From Flavobacterium daejeonense DSM 17708 (GTDB taxonomy: Bacteria > Bacteroidota > Bacteroidia > Flavobacteriales > Flavobacteriaceae): a stretch of DNA of 64,000 nt. Shown here one piece after another: positions 29,481 through 39,515 of the stretch (positions are counted from its first letter, which is position 1; the number at the start of each line of letters is the position of its first letter). The stretch lies in the NCBI RefSeq assembly GCF_000425425.1, contig NZ_AUDK01000020.1:1-64000 (forward strand). Direction: 5' to 3'. The translations under genes and the position numbers were made by a program. Under the pieces are notes generated by a model, which was not told the DNA's origin, made no database searches, and saw nothing but the letters and a program-made list of their open reading frames with translations.

Positions 29481-31637
29481 TTAAGCGTTTCCTTTTGCTT
29501 TTTTGATTACTTCTTCTGAAATATTAGAAGGTGTTTCTGCATAGTGAGAGAACTCCATAGTTGAAGTCGCTCTACCCGAAGATAATGTTCTTAATGTAGT
29601 TACATAACCAAACATTTCCGATAAAGGCACATCAGCTTTGATAGTTTTAGCACCATTTCTATCACCCATGTCATTAACCTGACCTCTACGACGGTTGATA
29701 TCACCTACGATATCACCCATGTTTTCTTCAGGAGTAATAACTTCCATTTTCATGATTGGCTCAAGAATGATAGCACCAGCAGCTTTAGCAACTTCTTTAT
29801 AACCCATTCTAGCAGCTAATTCGAAAGAAAGAGCATCAGAATCCACCGGGTGATAAGAACCATCCAATAAAGTTACTTTCAAACTATCTACTTGGTAACC
29901 AGCTAACGGACCAGTTTTCATAGCCTCTCTAAATCCTTTCTCAACAGCAGGGATGTATTCTTTAGGAACGTTACCACCTTTTACTTCGTTAACAAATTGT
30001 AATCCAACAAATGGTTTACCATCAACTTCATCAGCAGGTTCCACTCTAAATACGATATCACCGAATTTACCACGACCTCCAGATTGTTTCTTATAAACCT
30101 CCCTATGTTGAGCAGTTTTTGTAAACGCTTCTTTGTATTCTACCTGAGGCTCACCTTGATTTACCTCAACTTTAAATTCACGTTTCATACGATCCACCAA
30201 AATATCCAAGTGCAACTCTCCCATTCCTGAGATAATTGTTTGACCTGAAGCTTCATCAGTTCTTACTGTAAACGTTGGATCCTCCTCAGCTAATTTAGCC
30301 AAAGCCATACCCATTTTATCCACATCCGCTTTCGTTTTTGGTTCAATAGCGATACCAATTACCGGCGCAGGGAATTTCATAGACTCAAGAATAATTGGGT
30401 GTTTTTCATCACACAATGTATCTCCAGTTTTAATATCCTTAAATCCTACAGCTGCTCCAATATCCCCAGCCTCAATATATTCGATTGGATTTTGTTTATT
30501 AGCATGCATTTGGTAGATACGAGAAATACGCTCTTTATTACCTGAACGAGTGTTCAAAACATAAGAACCAGCCTCTAATCTTCCTGAATAAGCACGGAAG
30601 AAAGCCAAACGACCTACGAATGGATCAGTAGCAATCTTAAACGCTAAAGCAGCGAAGGGCTCTTTTACATCAGGACGACGTAAAATTTGCGTTTGATCTT
30701 CCTCTAATAAATCAGCATCATCAGGATGAATTCCACTAATACCTTCTTTATCCATTGGAGACGGCAAATATTTACAAACTGCATCTAACATAAATTGAAC
30801 TCCTTTATTTTTAAAAGAAGAACCAGCAAGCATTGGAATGATCGCCATATCAATTGTAGCAGCCCTTAAAGCATTATTAATTTCCTCCTCCGTAATAGAG
30901 TTCTCATCTTCCATGTACTTATCTAAAAGATTTTCATCATAAGTAGCAATTTCTTCGATAAGAATAGAACGATAATGCTTCACATCATCCACCATATCAG
31001 CAGGAATATCAACAATATCAAAAGTAGCTCCCTGAGTTTCATCATGCCATACAATAGCCTGATTTTTAACTAAGTCAACAATACCTTTAAAATCAGCTTC
31101 ATCACCAATAGGCAAAGTAATAGCAACCGCATTCGATTTCAACATATCTTTCACCTGTTGACAAACGCCTAAGAAGTTAGATCCCTGACGGTCCATTTTA
31201 TTTACGAATCCCATACGAGGAACTCTGTACTGATCAGCAAGTCTCCAGTTAGTTTCTGATTGAGGCTCAACACCATCAACAGCAGAAAACAAGAAAACTA
31301 ATCCATCCAATACACGTAAAGAACGGTTTACCTCAACAGTAAAATCAACGTGCCCAGGAGTATCAATAATATTAAAGTGGTATGGTTTTGAATCTGGCAA
31401 CAATCTACCTTGCTCAGTTGGGAAATTCCACTCACAAGTTGTAGCAGCAGAAGTAATTGTAATACCTCTCTCTTGCTCTTGTGCCATCCAGTCCATTGTT
31501 GCAGCACCATCGTGCACCTCACCAATTTTATGTGATTTACCTGTATAAAAAAGAATACGCTCCGTTGTTGTTGTTTTACCAGCATCAATGTGAGCCGCAA
31601 TTCCTATATTTCTTGTATATTTTAAGTCTCTAGCCAT
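29481..31637 (-). CDS. fusA: Translation elongation factor G
   Basis: GTPase that drives translocation on the ribosome. 718 aa: P-loop [19 protein letters not shown] near residue 17, switch region [30 protein letters not shown] and [10 protein letters not shown] in the G domain, then domains II-V ending in [23 protein letters not shown]. Located between rpsG (10 bp) and rpsJ (11 bp) as in typical str operons; tuf is not present here. Confidence 0.98.
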   Translation of the reverse strand: MARDLKYTRNIGIAAHIDAGKTTTTERILFYTGKSHKIGEVHDGAATMDWMAQEQERGITITSAATTCEWNFPTEQGRLLPDSKPYHFNIIDTPGHVDFTVEVNRSLRVLDGLVFLFSAVDGVEPQSETNWRLADQYRVPRMGFVNKMDRQGSNFLGVCQQVKDMLKSNAVAITLPIGDEADFKGIVDLVKNQAIVWHDETQGATFDIVDIPADMVDDVKHYRSILIEEIATYDENLLDKYMEDENSITEEEINNALRAATIDMAIIPMLAGSSFKNKGVQFMLDAVCKYLPSPMDKEGISGIHPDDADLLEEDQTQILRRPDVKEPFAALAFKIATDPFVGRLAFFRAYSGRLEAGSYVLNTRSGNKERISRIYQMHANKQNPIEYIEAGDIGAAVGFKDIKTGDTLCDEKHPIILESMKFPAPVIGIAIEPKTKADVDKMGMALAKLAEEDPTFTVRTDEASGQTIISGMGELHLDILVDRMKREFKVEVNQGEPQVEYKEAFTKTAQHREVYKKQSGGRGKFGDIVFRVEPADEVDGKPFVGLQFVNEVKGGNVPKEYIPAVEKGFREAMKTGPLAGYQVDSLKVTLLDGSYHPVDSDALSFELAARMGYKEVAKAAGAIILEPIMKMEVITPEENMGDIVGDINRRRGQVNDMGDRNGAKTIKADVPLSEMFGYVTTLRTLSSGRATSTMEFSHYAETPSNISEEVIKKAKGNA

Positions 31638-31647
31638 TTCCTATGAA

Positions 31648-32124
31648 TTAAAATCTAAAGTGAGAGAAAGCTTTATTAGCTTCTGCCATTTTGTGAGTAT
31701 CCATTCTTTTCTTAACAGCCGCTCCTTCTTCTTTAGCCGCAGCTAAACATTCTGAAGCCAATCTTTGAGCCATAGACTTTTCATTTCTTCTTCTGGCATA
31801 AAGGATTAACCATTTCATTGCCATAGAAATTTTTCTGTCCGGGCGAATTTGCATCGGAATTTGAAATGTAGCTCCACCTACTCTACGGCTACGCACTTCT
31901 ACGTGAGGCATAACGTTAGTTAAAGCATCTTTCCAAATTTCTAACGAAGTTTTCTCGTCATTTTGCTTTTTAGTTTCAATGATATCAATAGCATCATAAA
32001 AAACTTTAAAAGCTGTAGATTTCTTACCATCCCACATTAAGTTATTCACAAAACGTGTTACCAGCTGGTCATTAAACCTTGGATCTGGTAAAAGAGGTCT
32101 TTTTTTAGCCTGTCTTTTTCTCAT
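31648..32124 (-). CDS. rpsG: 30S ribosomal protein S7
   Basis: Nucleates the 30S head. 158 aa: [38 protein letters not shown] through [24 protein letters not shown]. The 115-bp gap to rpsL is filled by a strand-switched heptad array. Confidence 0.97.
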   Translation of the reverse strand: MRKRQAKKRPLLPDPRFNDQLVTRFVNNLMWDGKKSTAFKVFYDAIDIIETKKQNDEKTSLEIWKDALTNVMPHVEVRSRRVGGATFQIPMQIRPDRKISMAMKWLILYARRRNEKSMAQRLASECLAAAKEEGAAVKKRMDTHKMAEANKAFSHFRF

Positions 32125-32143
32125 GTCTTTTTTTTAATAAAAA

Positions 32144-32231
32144 GTTACGGGTTATCTGTTAAATGCCAGTGTTACAGATTTCGACATTCATCTTCATCTC
32201 AACACCTAACTCCTAACCTCAAACTCTTAAC
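32144..32231. repeat. Strand-switched heptad array in the rpsL-rpsG gap
   Basis: Three GTT-type units (GTTACGG GTTATCT, then GTTAAAT; 32144-32164) face five exact 7-base AAC-type units (TCTCAAC, ACCTAAC, TCCTAAC, CTCAAAC, TCTTAAC; 32197-32231). Same pattern as the arrays near 1947, 48431 and 49775. It sits inside an essential ribosomal operon. Confidence 0.75.
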
Positions 32232-32239
32232 GTTTTAAA

Positions 32240-32623
32240 TTACTTTTTTGCTTCTTTTGGGCGTTTAGCACCATACTTAGATCTTCTTTGCGTTCTTCCG
32301 GCAACACCTGATGTATCAAGCGCACCACGAACGATGTGGTATCTAACTCCTGGTAAATCTTTCACCCTTCCACCCCTAACTAATACTATCGAGTGCTCTT
32401 GTAGATTGTGACCTTCTCCAGGAATGTAAGCATTCACCTCATTACCATTAGTCAAACGCACACGAGCAACTTTACGCATCGCTGAGTTTGGTTTTTTTGG
32501 TGTAGTAGTGTAAACACGCGTACAAACTCCTCTTCGTTGAGGGCAAGAATCTAAAGCAACCGATTTACTCTTCTTAGTTATCTGAGTTCTTCCTGTTCTT
32601 ACTAATTGTTGAATTGTTGGCAT
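32240..32623 (-). CDS. rpsL: 30S ribosomal protein S12
   Basis: Decoding-centre protein. 127 aa: [37 protein letters not shown] with K43 unchanged, and [18 protein letters not shown]. The residues altered in streptomycin-resistant mutants are wild type here. First gene of the block, with a consensus promoter upstream. Confidence 0.98.
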
Positions 32624-32658
32624 AATTAATACTAAAAATTATTATGTAAATTATAAAT

Positions 32659-32673
32659 CCCGCTTTTTACGGG
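32659..32673 (-). promoter_or_regulatory. Small leader hairpin upstream of rpsL
   Basis: CCCG pairs with CGGG around a seven-base loop, close to the predicted transcription start of the str block. It may protect the 5' end; no function can be shown. Confidence 0.35.
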
Positions 32674-32677
32674 GTTG

Positions 32678-32708
32678 CAAATGTATGAATTATTTTTTAC
32701 CCTACAAA
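32678..32708 (-). promoter_or_regulatory. str block promoter (TTTG-N19-TACATTTG)
   Basis: TTTG at 32708-32705 and TACATTTG at 32685-32678 on the minus strand with a 19-base spacer: both elements fit the Bacteroidota consensus. It should drive rpsL, rpsG, fusA and rpsJ. Confidence 0.75.
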
Positions 32709-32880
32709 TGTTAATTCATTAATTTTCAATTTAATATTTTCCACAATTTAAGCACACAAAAAACCAAAATAACCGATAATAACATTTTTTAATGTTTTTG
32801 TGAAAAAAACACGTTTTAAGATTAGGTTATTTAACAAGAATTTAAGATTTTTGCTATAAAGAACCCAAACCCTACAATCA

Positions 32881-35800
32881 ATGAAACCAAAACTCAATGC
32901 ATTTCTATCATTGCTACTCGCTTTGATATTCCAACTTTCTTACTCACAGGAAAGAAACGTAAGCGGAACTGTATTAGACAAGACAGGCTTTCCCTTACCT
33001 GGTGTCAGTGTTTTAGTAAAAGGCACTCAACTAGGCACCCAAACCGATTTAGACGGAAAATTCAATATCAAAGCTTCCGCATCCCAAACACTCGTCTTTA
33101 GCTATATTGGAATGAAGACTCAGGAAAAACAAGCCTCCTCTACGACAATTTCAATAACTCTTTTAGAAGATGCAGTAGAACTGGAAGGAGTAGTTGTTAC
33201 CGCTTTCGGAATTAAGAGAAATCCTAAAAAACTGGGATACTCAACAAGTTCAGTGAAATCTGAAAATGTTACAGAAACATCAGAACCTGATTTAACCAGA
33301 GCACTTTCCGGAAAAGTTGCAGGTGTGAATGTTAACTTCTCAACAGGTGTTGCAGGAGCCGCTAATCAAATCACCATCAGAGGAACAAACTCTTTAACAG
33401 GCAACACCAATCCACTTATAATTGTTGACGGAATCGCTTACAGTAACAACCAGGTTACAAGTTCAAGTCAAGTTACAGGCGGTGGAGGTTACGAAAGCGC
33501 TCTTTCAACATTAGACCCAAACGACATTGCAGAAATAAATGTACTTAAGAGTACTGCTGCTGCTGCATTATACGGCTCCAGAGCAATGAATGGAGTAATT
33601 GTTATCACTACCAAATCTGGATCATCTAAATTCAAAAAAGCTGAAAAATTAAATGTTAATGTTGGTATTAGCTCCTACTTTGAAACAATAGCAAATTTAC
33701 CTGAATACCAAAACACTTATGGAGCTGGAACCTTATTTGATTATGGTAACGTAAACGGTTCATGGGGAGCGCGTTTTGATTCCAGAGAAACAATCCCTAC
33801 ATGGCCCTCTTTACTGGAAGCATTTCCAGATAAATTCGGCCCTACTACACCTTATGTAGCCAAACCTAATAATGTAAAAGACTTATTCAGAACAGGACTT
33901 GTATTAGACAAAACAATAGGCTTCAATTACTCTGGCGAAGACGGAAACTTTAACGCCACTTTATCCAATATGGCTCAAGATGGTTACATACCTTATAATT
34001 CATATGATAGAACATCTATGTCTGCGGGAGGTAATTTCAAATTAACCGAAAAATTAACCATTGGATCTAACTTTAGCTATTCAAAAACCAAACAAATAGG
34101 CGGATTCTTCGGCGAAAATCAATATGATGGCGCCGCTTCATCATTTGCCAGAACTCTATTTTTAGCTCGAAACTGGGATTTTAATCTCCCATATGAAAAC
34201 CCAACAACAGGCGGATCTGTTATTCCAAATGGAACAGGATATGACCACCCAATGTGGTCTTGGAAACACGACCAAATTATCACGCATACTGATAGAATTG
34301 TTGCAGGATTAAATTTAAACTACACGTTTAATAAAAATATTTCTGCATCTTACAGAGTTGGAATAAACAATTACAAACTTAATCGTGATGAAATACGTGA
34401 CATTGCCTCAAGAGCAGACAATGGTTTAGGATCACTCAAAAAAGACTACTATATGAACCAAGATATAGAGTCAACTTTAATGATTAATTTCAATTATGAT
34501 TTAACTGATAAAATTAACTTTTCAGCTATTTTAGGTAACAATTTGCTACAAAATGAATTCCAAAGAGAAACAAATGTTGGTAACGAATTTATATTACCAA
34601 ATATTTTTAACTTCAGAAATGTTAAAACCATAAAAAACCTTACCGATGAATCTGCTCAAAAAAGAAATGCAGGTATTTTTGCAGATTTAACTTTATCGTA
34701 TAATGATTATCTCTTCCTTAATACTACTGCAAGGAATGACTGGAGTTCTTCACTTCCAAAAAACAACAATTCCTACTTCTATCCTTCAGTAAGCGTCTCG
34801 GCAATACTTACCGAAGCTTTTGACATCAAAAGTGATGTATTAACTTTTGCCAAAATAAGAGGTAGTTTTGCAAGAGTAGGTCGAGATGTTGACGCAGAAT
34901 TCTTAAGAATTTCATTCGAACAAGGCGATGCTTTTAACGGGCTTCCAACAATTGGAAACAGTACAACTTTAGGTGACCAAAACATTACCCCTGAATTTTC
35001 AAATGAATTTGAAATTGGTACCGATCTTGAATTTTTCAACAGAAGAATATTATTCGATTTAAGTTTATACCACAAAAAAACTACAGATTTATTAACTCCA
35101 GTAACCGTAGCTACATCTTCCGGTTATGAGGAAATAAACACCAATGCCGGAGATATTCTTAACAAAGGTATCGAGGTAGGTTTAACACTTATTCCAATTA
35201 AAACAGAAGATTTCAAATGGACATTTGGAACTTTATTTACAAAAAACAAAAACGAGGTAACCAAACTACGTGAGGGACTAGACCGAATTCAACTGGATCC
35301 AAACGAAGTTGCTTATGCTATCCCAGGACAACCCTTTGGAGTATTTTACGGAACTAAATTTGCTCGTGATGAACAGGGCAACTTCTTAATTAATGAAAGC
35401 GGAGGAGCAATTTGGGAGGACTCAAAATTAGGTATTATTGGCGATCCAAATGCTGATTTTAAAGTTACATTCAACAACTCCTTTTCTTACAAAGGATTCA
35501 CATTAGCTTCTCAATTTGACTGGAAACAAGGAGGGGACATCAGTTCCATAACTATTCAAAGTTTACTTGGAAGAGGAGTAACAAAAGATACCGAAAACAG
35601 AGAAAGAACTTTTATCATCCCAGGTTATTATGCTGACAGCGACCTTAATCCAATATTAGACGATCAAGGCAATAAAATGCCAAACACCATACAATTAAGT
35701 ATGAACGAACTATATTTCTCTCCTGCCGGAGGAAATACATTTGCAATCAACAGTGTGGATGAAGCATCAATCTACGATGGAACCGTATTTAGATTAAGAG

Positions 35801-36033
35801 AATTAAGTTTAACATACGATATTCCAAGCAACATCTTAAAGAAAACAGCATTTGGAAAAATGAGTTTTAGCGTCATTGGAAACAACTTATGGTATTTCGC
35901 TCCAAACGTTCCTAAATACACCAATTTTGACCCTGAAGCAACAAGTTATGGTTCAAGTAAATTACAAGGAATAGAAACTTCCGCTGCCCCAACAGCTAAA
36001 AGACTAGGATTTAAAATAAACTTAACATTTTAA
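32881..36033 (+). CDS. SusC/RagA-family TonB-dependent outer-membrane transporter
   Basis: Outer-membrane barrel that imports a ligand captured with its SusD partner, powered by TonB. The 1050-aa protein has a signal peptide (cleavage near residue 22, after SYS), a carboxypeptidase-D regulatory-like domain (NVSGTVLDKTGFPLPGVSVLVKGT, about 25-100), a plug domain (about 115-235, with VTIRGTNSL-like ITIRGTNSLTGNTNPLIIVDGIAY and LYGSRAMNGVIVITTKSG) and the barrel, ending in an aromatic residue (KRLGFKINLTF). There is no N-terminal signalling domain or sigma/anti-sigma pair nearby. Confidence 0.95.
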   Translation: MKPKLNAFLSLLLALIFQLSYSQERNVSGTVLDKTGFPLPGVSVLVKGTQLGTQTDLDGKFNIKASASQTLVFSYIGMKTQEKQASSTTISITLLEDAVELEGVVVTAFGIKRNPKKLGYSTSSVKSENVTETSEPDLTRALSGKVAGVNVNFSTGVAGAANQITIRGTNSLTGNTNPLIIVDGIAYSNNQVTSSSQVTGGGGYESALSTLDPNDIAEINVLKSTAAAALYGSRAMNGVIVITTKSGSSKFKKAEKLNVNVGISSYFETIANLPEYQNTYGAGTLFDYGNVNGSWGARFDSRETIPTWPSLLEAFPDKFGPTTPYVAKPNNVKDLFRTGLVLDKTIGFNYSGEDGNFNATLSNMAQDGYIPYNSYDRTSMSAGGNFKLTEKLTIGSNFSYSKTKQIGGFFGENQYDGAASSFARTLFLARNWDFNLPYENPTTGGSVIPNGTGYDHPMWSWKHDQIITHTDRIVAGLNLNYTFNKNISASYRVGINNYKLNRDEIRDIASRADNGLGSLKKDYYMNQDIESTLMINFNYDLTDKINFSAILGNNLLQNEFQRETNVGNEFILPNIFNFRNVKTIKNLTDESAQKRNAGIFADLTLSYNDYLFLNTTARNDWSSSLPKNNNSYFYPSVSVSAILTEAFDIKSDVLTFAKIRGSFARVGRDVDAEFLRISFEQGDAFNGLPTIGNSTTLGDQNITPEFSNEFEIGTDLEFFNRRILFDLSLYHKKTTDLLTPVTVATSSGYEEINTNAGDILNKGIEVGLTLIPIKTEDFKWTFGTLFTKNKNEVTKLREGLDRIQLDPNEVAYAIPGQPFGVFYGTKFARDEQGNFLINESGGAIWEDSKLGIIGDPNADFKVTFNNSFSYKGFTLASQFDWKQGGDISSITIQSLLGRGVTKDTENRERTFIIPGYYADSDLNPILDDQGNKMPNTIQLSMNELYFSPAGGNTFAINSVDEASIYDGTVFRLRELSLTYDIPSNILKKTAFGKMSFSVIGNNLWYFAPNVPKYTNFDPEATSYGSSKLQGIETSAAPTAKRLGFKINLTF

Positions 36034-36037
36034 TCAG

Positions 36038-37750
36038 ATGAAACTCATAAACAAAATAAAATCAAGTAAAACGATAGTAGTTTTATTAATAGTTTCTACC
36101 ATTTTTACTGGTTGCGAAAACTATTTAGATGTTGACACCGACAAAGATTACCCAAAAGTAGCTCCTTTAAACTTTTTATTAACTAGTACCCAGGTTAGTA
36201 TTTCTTCAATTGGTGCTTATGATAATAATATGGGAAGAATTTTATCGACATATACTCATCAATTTTCTTCAAGAGAAGATGAAGATCAATATGGTGTTAA
36301 AGTAGATGATATTCAATTACAAAATGACTGGGATGCAAGTTATTTAGCATTGACAGATATCGAAACAATGATATCTCAAGGCACAGATTCCGAAGACTTA
36401 ATCTATGTAGGGATTGCCCAATTAGAGAAAGCTTATGTAATGGCAAATGCAGTTGATTTATGGGGAGATGTCCCATATTCTGAGGCTACTAAATTAACCA
36501 CCGGAATCATTTCGGCTAAATTTGATGATCAAAAAGAAATCTACGCCGCAATATTTGAGCTTATTGAAACCGCTAAAACCAATATTAAAACAGGCAAAGG
36601 AATGAAACCCGCAACTGACGATTTAATTTATGGAGGTGATACAGAAAAATGGATTCGTTTTGCCAATACTTTCAAATTGAAACTATATAATCAAACACGT
36701 TTAACATCAGATTTCGATACTGCTGGCTTCAATGCTTTAATTGCGGAAAACAATTTCTTTGAATCAATTGACGATGATTTCCAATACAATCATTTCAACG
36801 CTATTTCCCCTTCATACGAAAGAAACACTTTATTCAAAGAATCTTATGAAAGTACTCAATTTGGCACCTATCAAAGTCCATGGTTTTATGAAATCCTAAA
36901 AGGGGTAAATCCTAGTATTCACACTGGAAACCCTGACCCTAGAATGAATTACTATTTTTACAATCAATTAAAACCAGGAGACTTCCCTCCTGACCAGGGT
37001 GACACAGAAACTGGAGATCCAAATGCTGATTATTGGGATGCTTCGACAGGATTTTTCAGTATTCGATTTGGAAGTACAGGTCCTGACAGAGACAAAAGTG
37101 CGGAGAACTCATACACCTATCCTGGAATTTTTCCTGCCGGTGGAAGATACAATGATGGACAAGGTGGATCTGTAGCCACTTTTAAAGAATCATTCTCTGG
37201 AAAAGGAATTGCTCCACACAGAATTCTAACATATGATGAATATCTGTACATTAAAGCTGAATTAATTCAAACGGGAAAACTAACAACAGGAAATGCAGCA
37301 AATATATTAAAAGATGCTATTATGGCCAGTTTTGCTAAAGTTGACCAAGTTGTAAAAAATAGTGGCACTACTCAAACTATACCTGTATTAACTGGTTCAA
37401 CAGAAGTATCCGCTTTTATTGACAACATAATCTCCGAATTCAATGCAGCAAATACCGATAAAAAACTTGAAATTATCATGACACAAAAATGGGTTGGAAC
37501 ATTTGGAGATCCTGCAGATCAATATACCGATTACAGAAGAACTGGATACCCTGTTTTAGCTAATCCAAAGAGTACAAGTCCAGAATATCAACTTAATAAC
37601 AATGACGGTTTTTCTCTGGATGATTCGCAAACTGTTTTGAATAATAATTTCCAACTATCTTTTTACTGGCCTCAAAATGAATTAAGCAACAACGCTAAAG
37701 CGCCAGCGCAGAAAAACCCTACTACCTACAAAATCTTTTGGGCAAACTAA
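36038..37750 (+). CDS. SusD/RagB-family surface lipoprotein
   Basis: Surface lipoprotein forming a lid on the SusC barrel. 570 aa with lipobox IFTGC (C26), the helical TPR-like region (WDASYLALTDIETMI, GIAQLEKAYVMANAVDLWGDVPYSEA) and the C-terminal QKWVGTFGDPADQYTDYRRTGYP. The pattern fits the SusD_2/SusD-like group. Four bases separate it from the SusC gene. No glycoside hydrolase is in the locus, so the ligand could be peptide, glycan or another compound. Confidence 0.93.
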   Translation: MKLINKIKSSKTIVVLLIVSTIFTGCENYLDVDTDKDYPKVAPLNFLLTSTQVSISSIGAYDNNMGRILSTYTHQFSSREDEDQYGVKVDDIQLQNDWDASYLALTDIETMISQGTDSEDLIYVGIAQLEKAYVMANAVDLWGDVPYSEATKLTTGIISAKFDDQKEIYAAIFELIETAKTNIKTGKGMKPATDDLIYGGDTEKWIRFANTFKLKLYNQTRLTSDFDTAGFNALIAENNFFESIDDDFQYNHFNAISPSYERNTLFKESYESTQFGTYQSPWFYEILKGVNPSIHTGNPDPRMNYYFYNQLKPGDFPPDQGDTETGDPNADYWDASTGFFSIRFGSTGPDRDKSAENSYTYPGIFPAGGRYNDGQGGSVATFKESFSGKGIAPHRILTYDEYLYIKAELIQTGKLTTGNAANILKDAIMASFAKVDQVVKNSGTTQTIPVLTGSTEVSAFIDNIISEFNAANTDKKLEIIMTQKWVGTFGDPADQYTDYRRTGYPVLANPKSTSPEYQLNNNDGFSLDDSQTVLNNNFQLSFYWPQNELSNNAKAPAQKNPTTYKIFWAN

Positions 37751-37761
37751 ATAAAAATATT

Positions 37762-38649
37762 ATGAAAAAAATAAAATCACTTATTATACCTCTATTATTG
37801 ATTACTTCAATAATAGTTTCATGTGAAGATGATGGCGGGAAATCTAAAATTGACTTCACTACCGGTGCCACTCCAAATGTCACAAAGATTTCCACCTCAG
37901 ACCAGTCAATTAACCTTGTTGCTCTAAAAAACGGGGAGAATATTGATTTAGGTTTTACTGTTGAAATTTCTAATGGTGATGTTATATCGGCAGATGTCGT
38001 AGGTTTCTATTTCACTAGTGAAGGAGTTGAAAAAACCGTATTTCAGTCAAATGTTTCAGATTTTCCTTATACTATGCATTTAGATCAAAATAACTTGTAT
38101 GATGCTTTCTCTATTGACAATGGAGACGATGTACAAATTACCGATAAATTAATAATTACTACCGATCTTACATTAAAAGACGGCAGAATTATTAAATTGT
38201 ATTCTGACACAGGTGTTAAAAATTATGGTGCAGATATATCAAACCAGTCTCATTATGCTGCCGCTCAAACCTATATCATTTCCTGTCCTTTAGAAGATGC
38301 CTCATTATTTAACGGTAACTTTGAAGTAGTTGTAGATGATTGGGCAGATTATGGAGCAGGTGAAATTATTCCTGTCGTTTATGACAGTAATTTCGGAACC
38401 TTAAAATTTAAAATTTTAAACACAAACAACCCATATATATCTAATACTGATTCATACTTTATAGTTACTGTTGATCCAACAGACAGCTCTGTAAGTGTAG
38501 TTTCAAATGAAGCATTAGACTACACTGGATTCGATATAATAGATGTTACAGGTACAGGAGCAGTTGGATCATGTACTGGAGACATAGTGATAACATTAAC
38601 TTTTGGACCTTATGGCTCTTATAATTTAGAATTAAAAAAAGTTAATTAA
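37762..38649 (+). CDS. Lipoprotein of unknown function in the SusC/SusD operon
   Basis: 295 aa from the ATG at 37762 (an in-frame TTG lies at 37738 but would overlap the SusD gene). Signal peptide MKKIKSLIIPLLLITSIIVS with C21 as lipidation site, followed by an acidic linker. The rest looks like beta-sandwich sequence (LVALKNGENIDLGFTVEISNGDV, then a second half with the two cysteines ISCPLEDASLF and VGSCTGDIV). Position suggests an accessory surface binding protein; I do not recognise a family. Confidence 0.8.
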   Translation: MKKIKSLIIPLLLITSIIVSCEDDGGKSKIDFTTGATPNVTKISTSDQSINLVALKNGENIDLGFTVEISNGDVISADVVGFYFTSEGVEKTVFQSNVSDFPYTMHLDQNNLYDAFSIDNGDDVQITDKLIITTDLTLKDGRIIKLYSDTGVKNYGADISNQSHYAAAQTYIISCPLEDASLFNGNFEVVVDDWADYGAGEIIPVVYDSNFGTLKFKILNTNNPYISNTDSYFIVTVDPTDSSVSVVSNEALDYTGFDIIDVTGTGAVGSCTGDIVITLTFGPYGSYNLELKKVN

Positions 38650-38671
38650 TATTAACAAATAATCCTAAAAT

Positions 38672-38700
38672 CCATCCTACAAAACAGGATGGTTTTTTTT
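38672..38700 (+). terminator. Terminator of the SusC/SusD operon
   Basis: CCATCCT pairs with AGGATGG over a seven-base loop, followed by eight Ts. It ends one base before the rlmB promoter box. Confidence 0.9.
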
Positions 38701-38701
38701 A

Positions 38702-38709
38702 TATATTTG
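38702..38709 (+). promoter_or_regulatory. rlmB -7 box, predicted leaderless transcript
   Basis: TATATTTG matches the -7 consensus and is only four bases from the rlmB ATG at 38714. The -33 position would fall inside the terminator stem just upstream and shows no TTG. Confidence 0.55.
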
Positions 38710-38713
38710 CGCC

Positions 38714-39448
38714 ATGGAAAAAGAACAGCAAATATTCGGGATTAGAGCCATCATTGAAGCAATTCAATCTGGAGCAAGTATTGACAAAGTGTACATTCAA
38801 AAAGAAGCCACTGGCGAATTGATGAAAGATTTGATGAAAGCAATGAAAAGAGCTAATGTCAATTTTTCTTACGTGCCTGTTGAAAAACTAAACAAACTTA
38901 CTCCAAACAACCATCAGGGGGCTGTGGCGACCATCTCTCCTATTTCGTTTTTCGATTTAGAAACTTTGATAGAAACTATCCTTGAAAACGGCAAAAAACC
39001 GTTGTTTTTAATTTTAGATCAAATTTCAGATGCACGAAATTTTGGTGCTATTATCCGTACTGCTGAATGCACGGGAGTTAACGGAATTATCATCCAAAAA
39101 TCAGGTGCGGCACCTGTAAATGGAGATACCGTTAAAACATCAGCCGGGGCTGTTTTCAACATTCCAATTTGCAAAGTAGAACATATCAAAGACGCGATCT
39201 TTCTTTTACAAGCGCACGGAATTAAAACCGTTGCAGCCACCGAAAAGACTGAAGACACACTTTACAATATCGATTTCAAAGAAGCTGTTGCCATCATTAT
39301 GGGATCAGAGGACAAAGGAGTTAATCCATCAGTATTAAAGATTGTTGACGAAAAAGCCAAGCTTCCAATGTTTGGTTCTATTGGTTCGCTGAATGTATCT
39401 GTAGCTTGCGGTGCTTTTTTATATGAAGCAGTAAGACAAAGAAGCTAA
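38714..39448 (+). CDS. rlmB: 23S rRNA (guanosine-2'-O-)-methyltransferase RlmB
   Basis: SpoU/TrmH-class methyltransferase acting on G2251 in the 23S P loop. 244 aa: N-terminal substrate-binding domain (IFGIRAIIEAIQSGASIDKVYIQ) and C-terminal SPOUT domain with the three motifs LDQISDARNFGAIIRTAECTG, AIIMGSEDKGV and SLNVSVACGAFLYEAVR. Confidence 0.95.
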   Translation: MEKEQQIFGIRAIIEAIQSGASIDKVYIQKEATGELMKDLMKAMKRANVNFSYVPVEKLNKLTPNNHQGAVATISPISFFDLETLIETILENGKKPLFLILDQISDARNFGAIIRTAECTGVNGIIIQKSGAAPVNGDTVKTSAGAVFNIPICKVEHIKDAIFLLQAHGIKTVAATEKTEDTLYNIDFKEAVAIIMGSEDKGVNPSVLKIVDEKAKLPMFGSIGSLNVSVACGAFLYEAVRQRS

Positions 39449-39515
39449 GCCATTTTAGATTGCAGTCCCAAGCTATCGGGATAGACTTTTGATTTAAGAA
39501 TAAACAAAAAACGAA

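Noticed and set aside
37738..37761. TTG start of the third SusC/SusD-operon gene overlapping the SusD gene
   Set aside because: The ATG at 37762 begins a textbook lipoprotein signal peptide.
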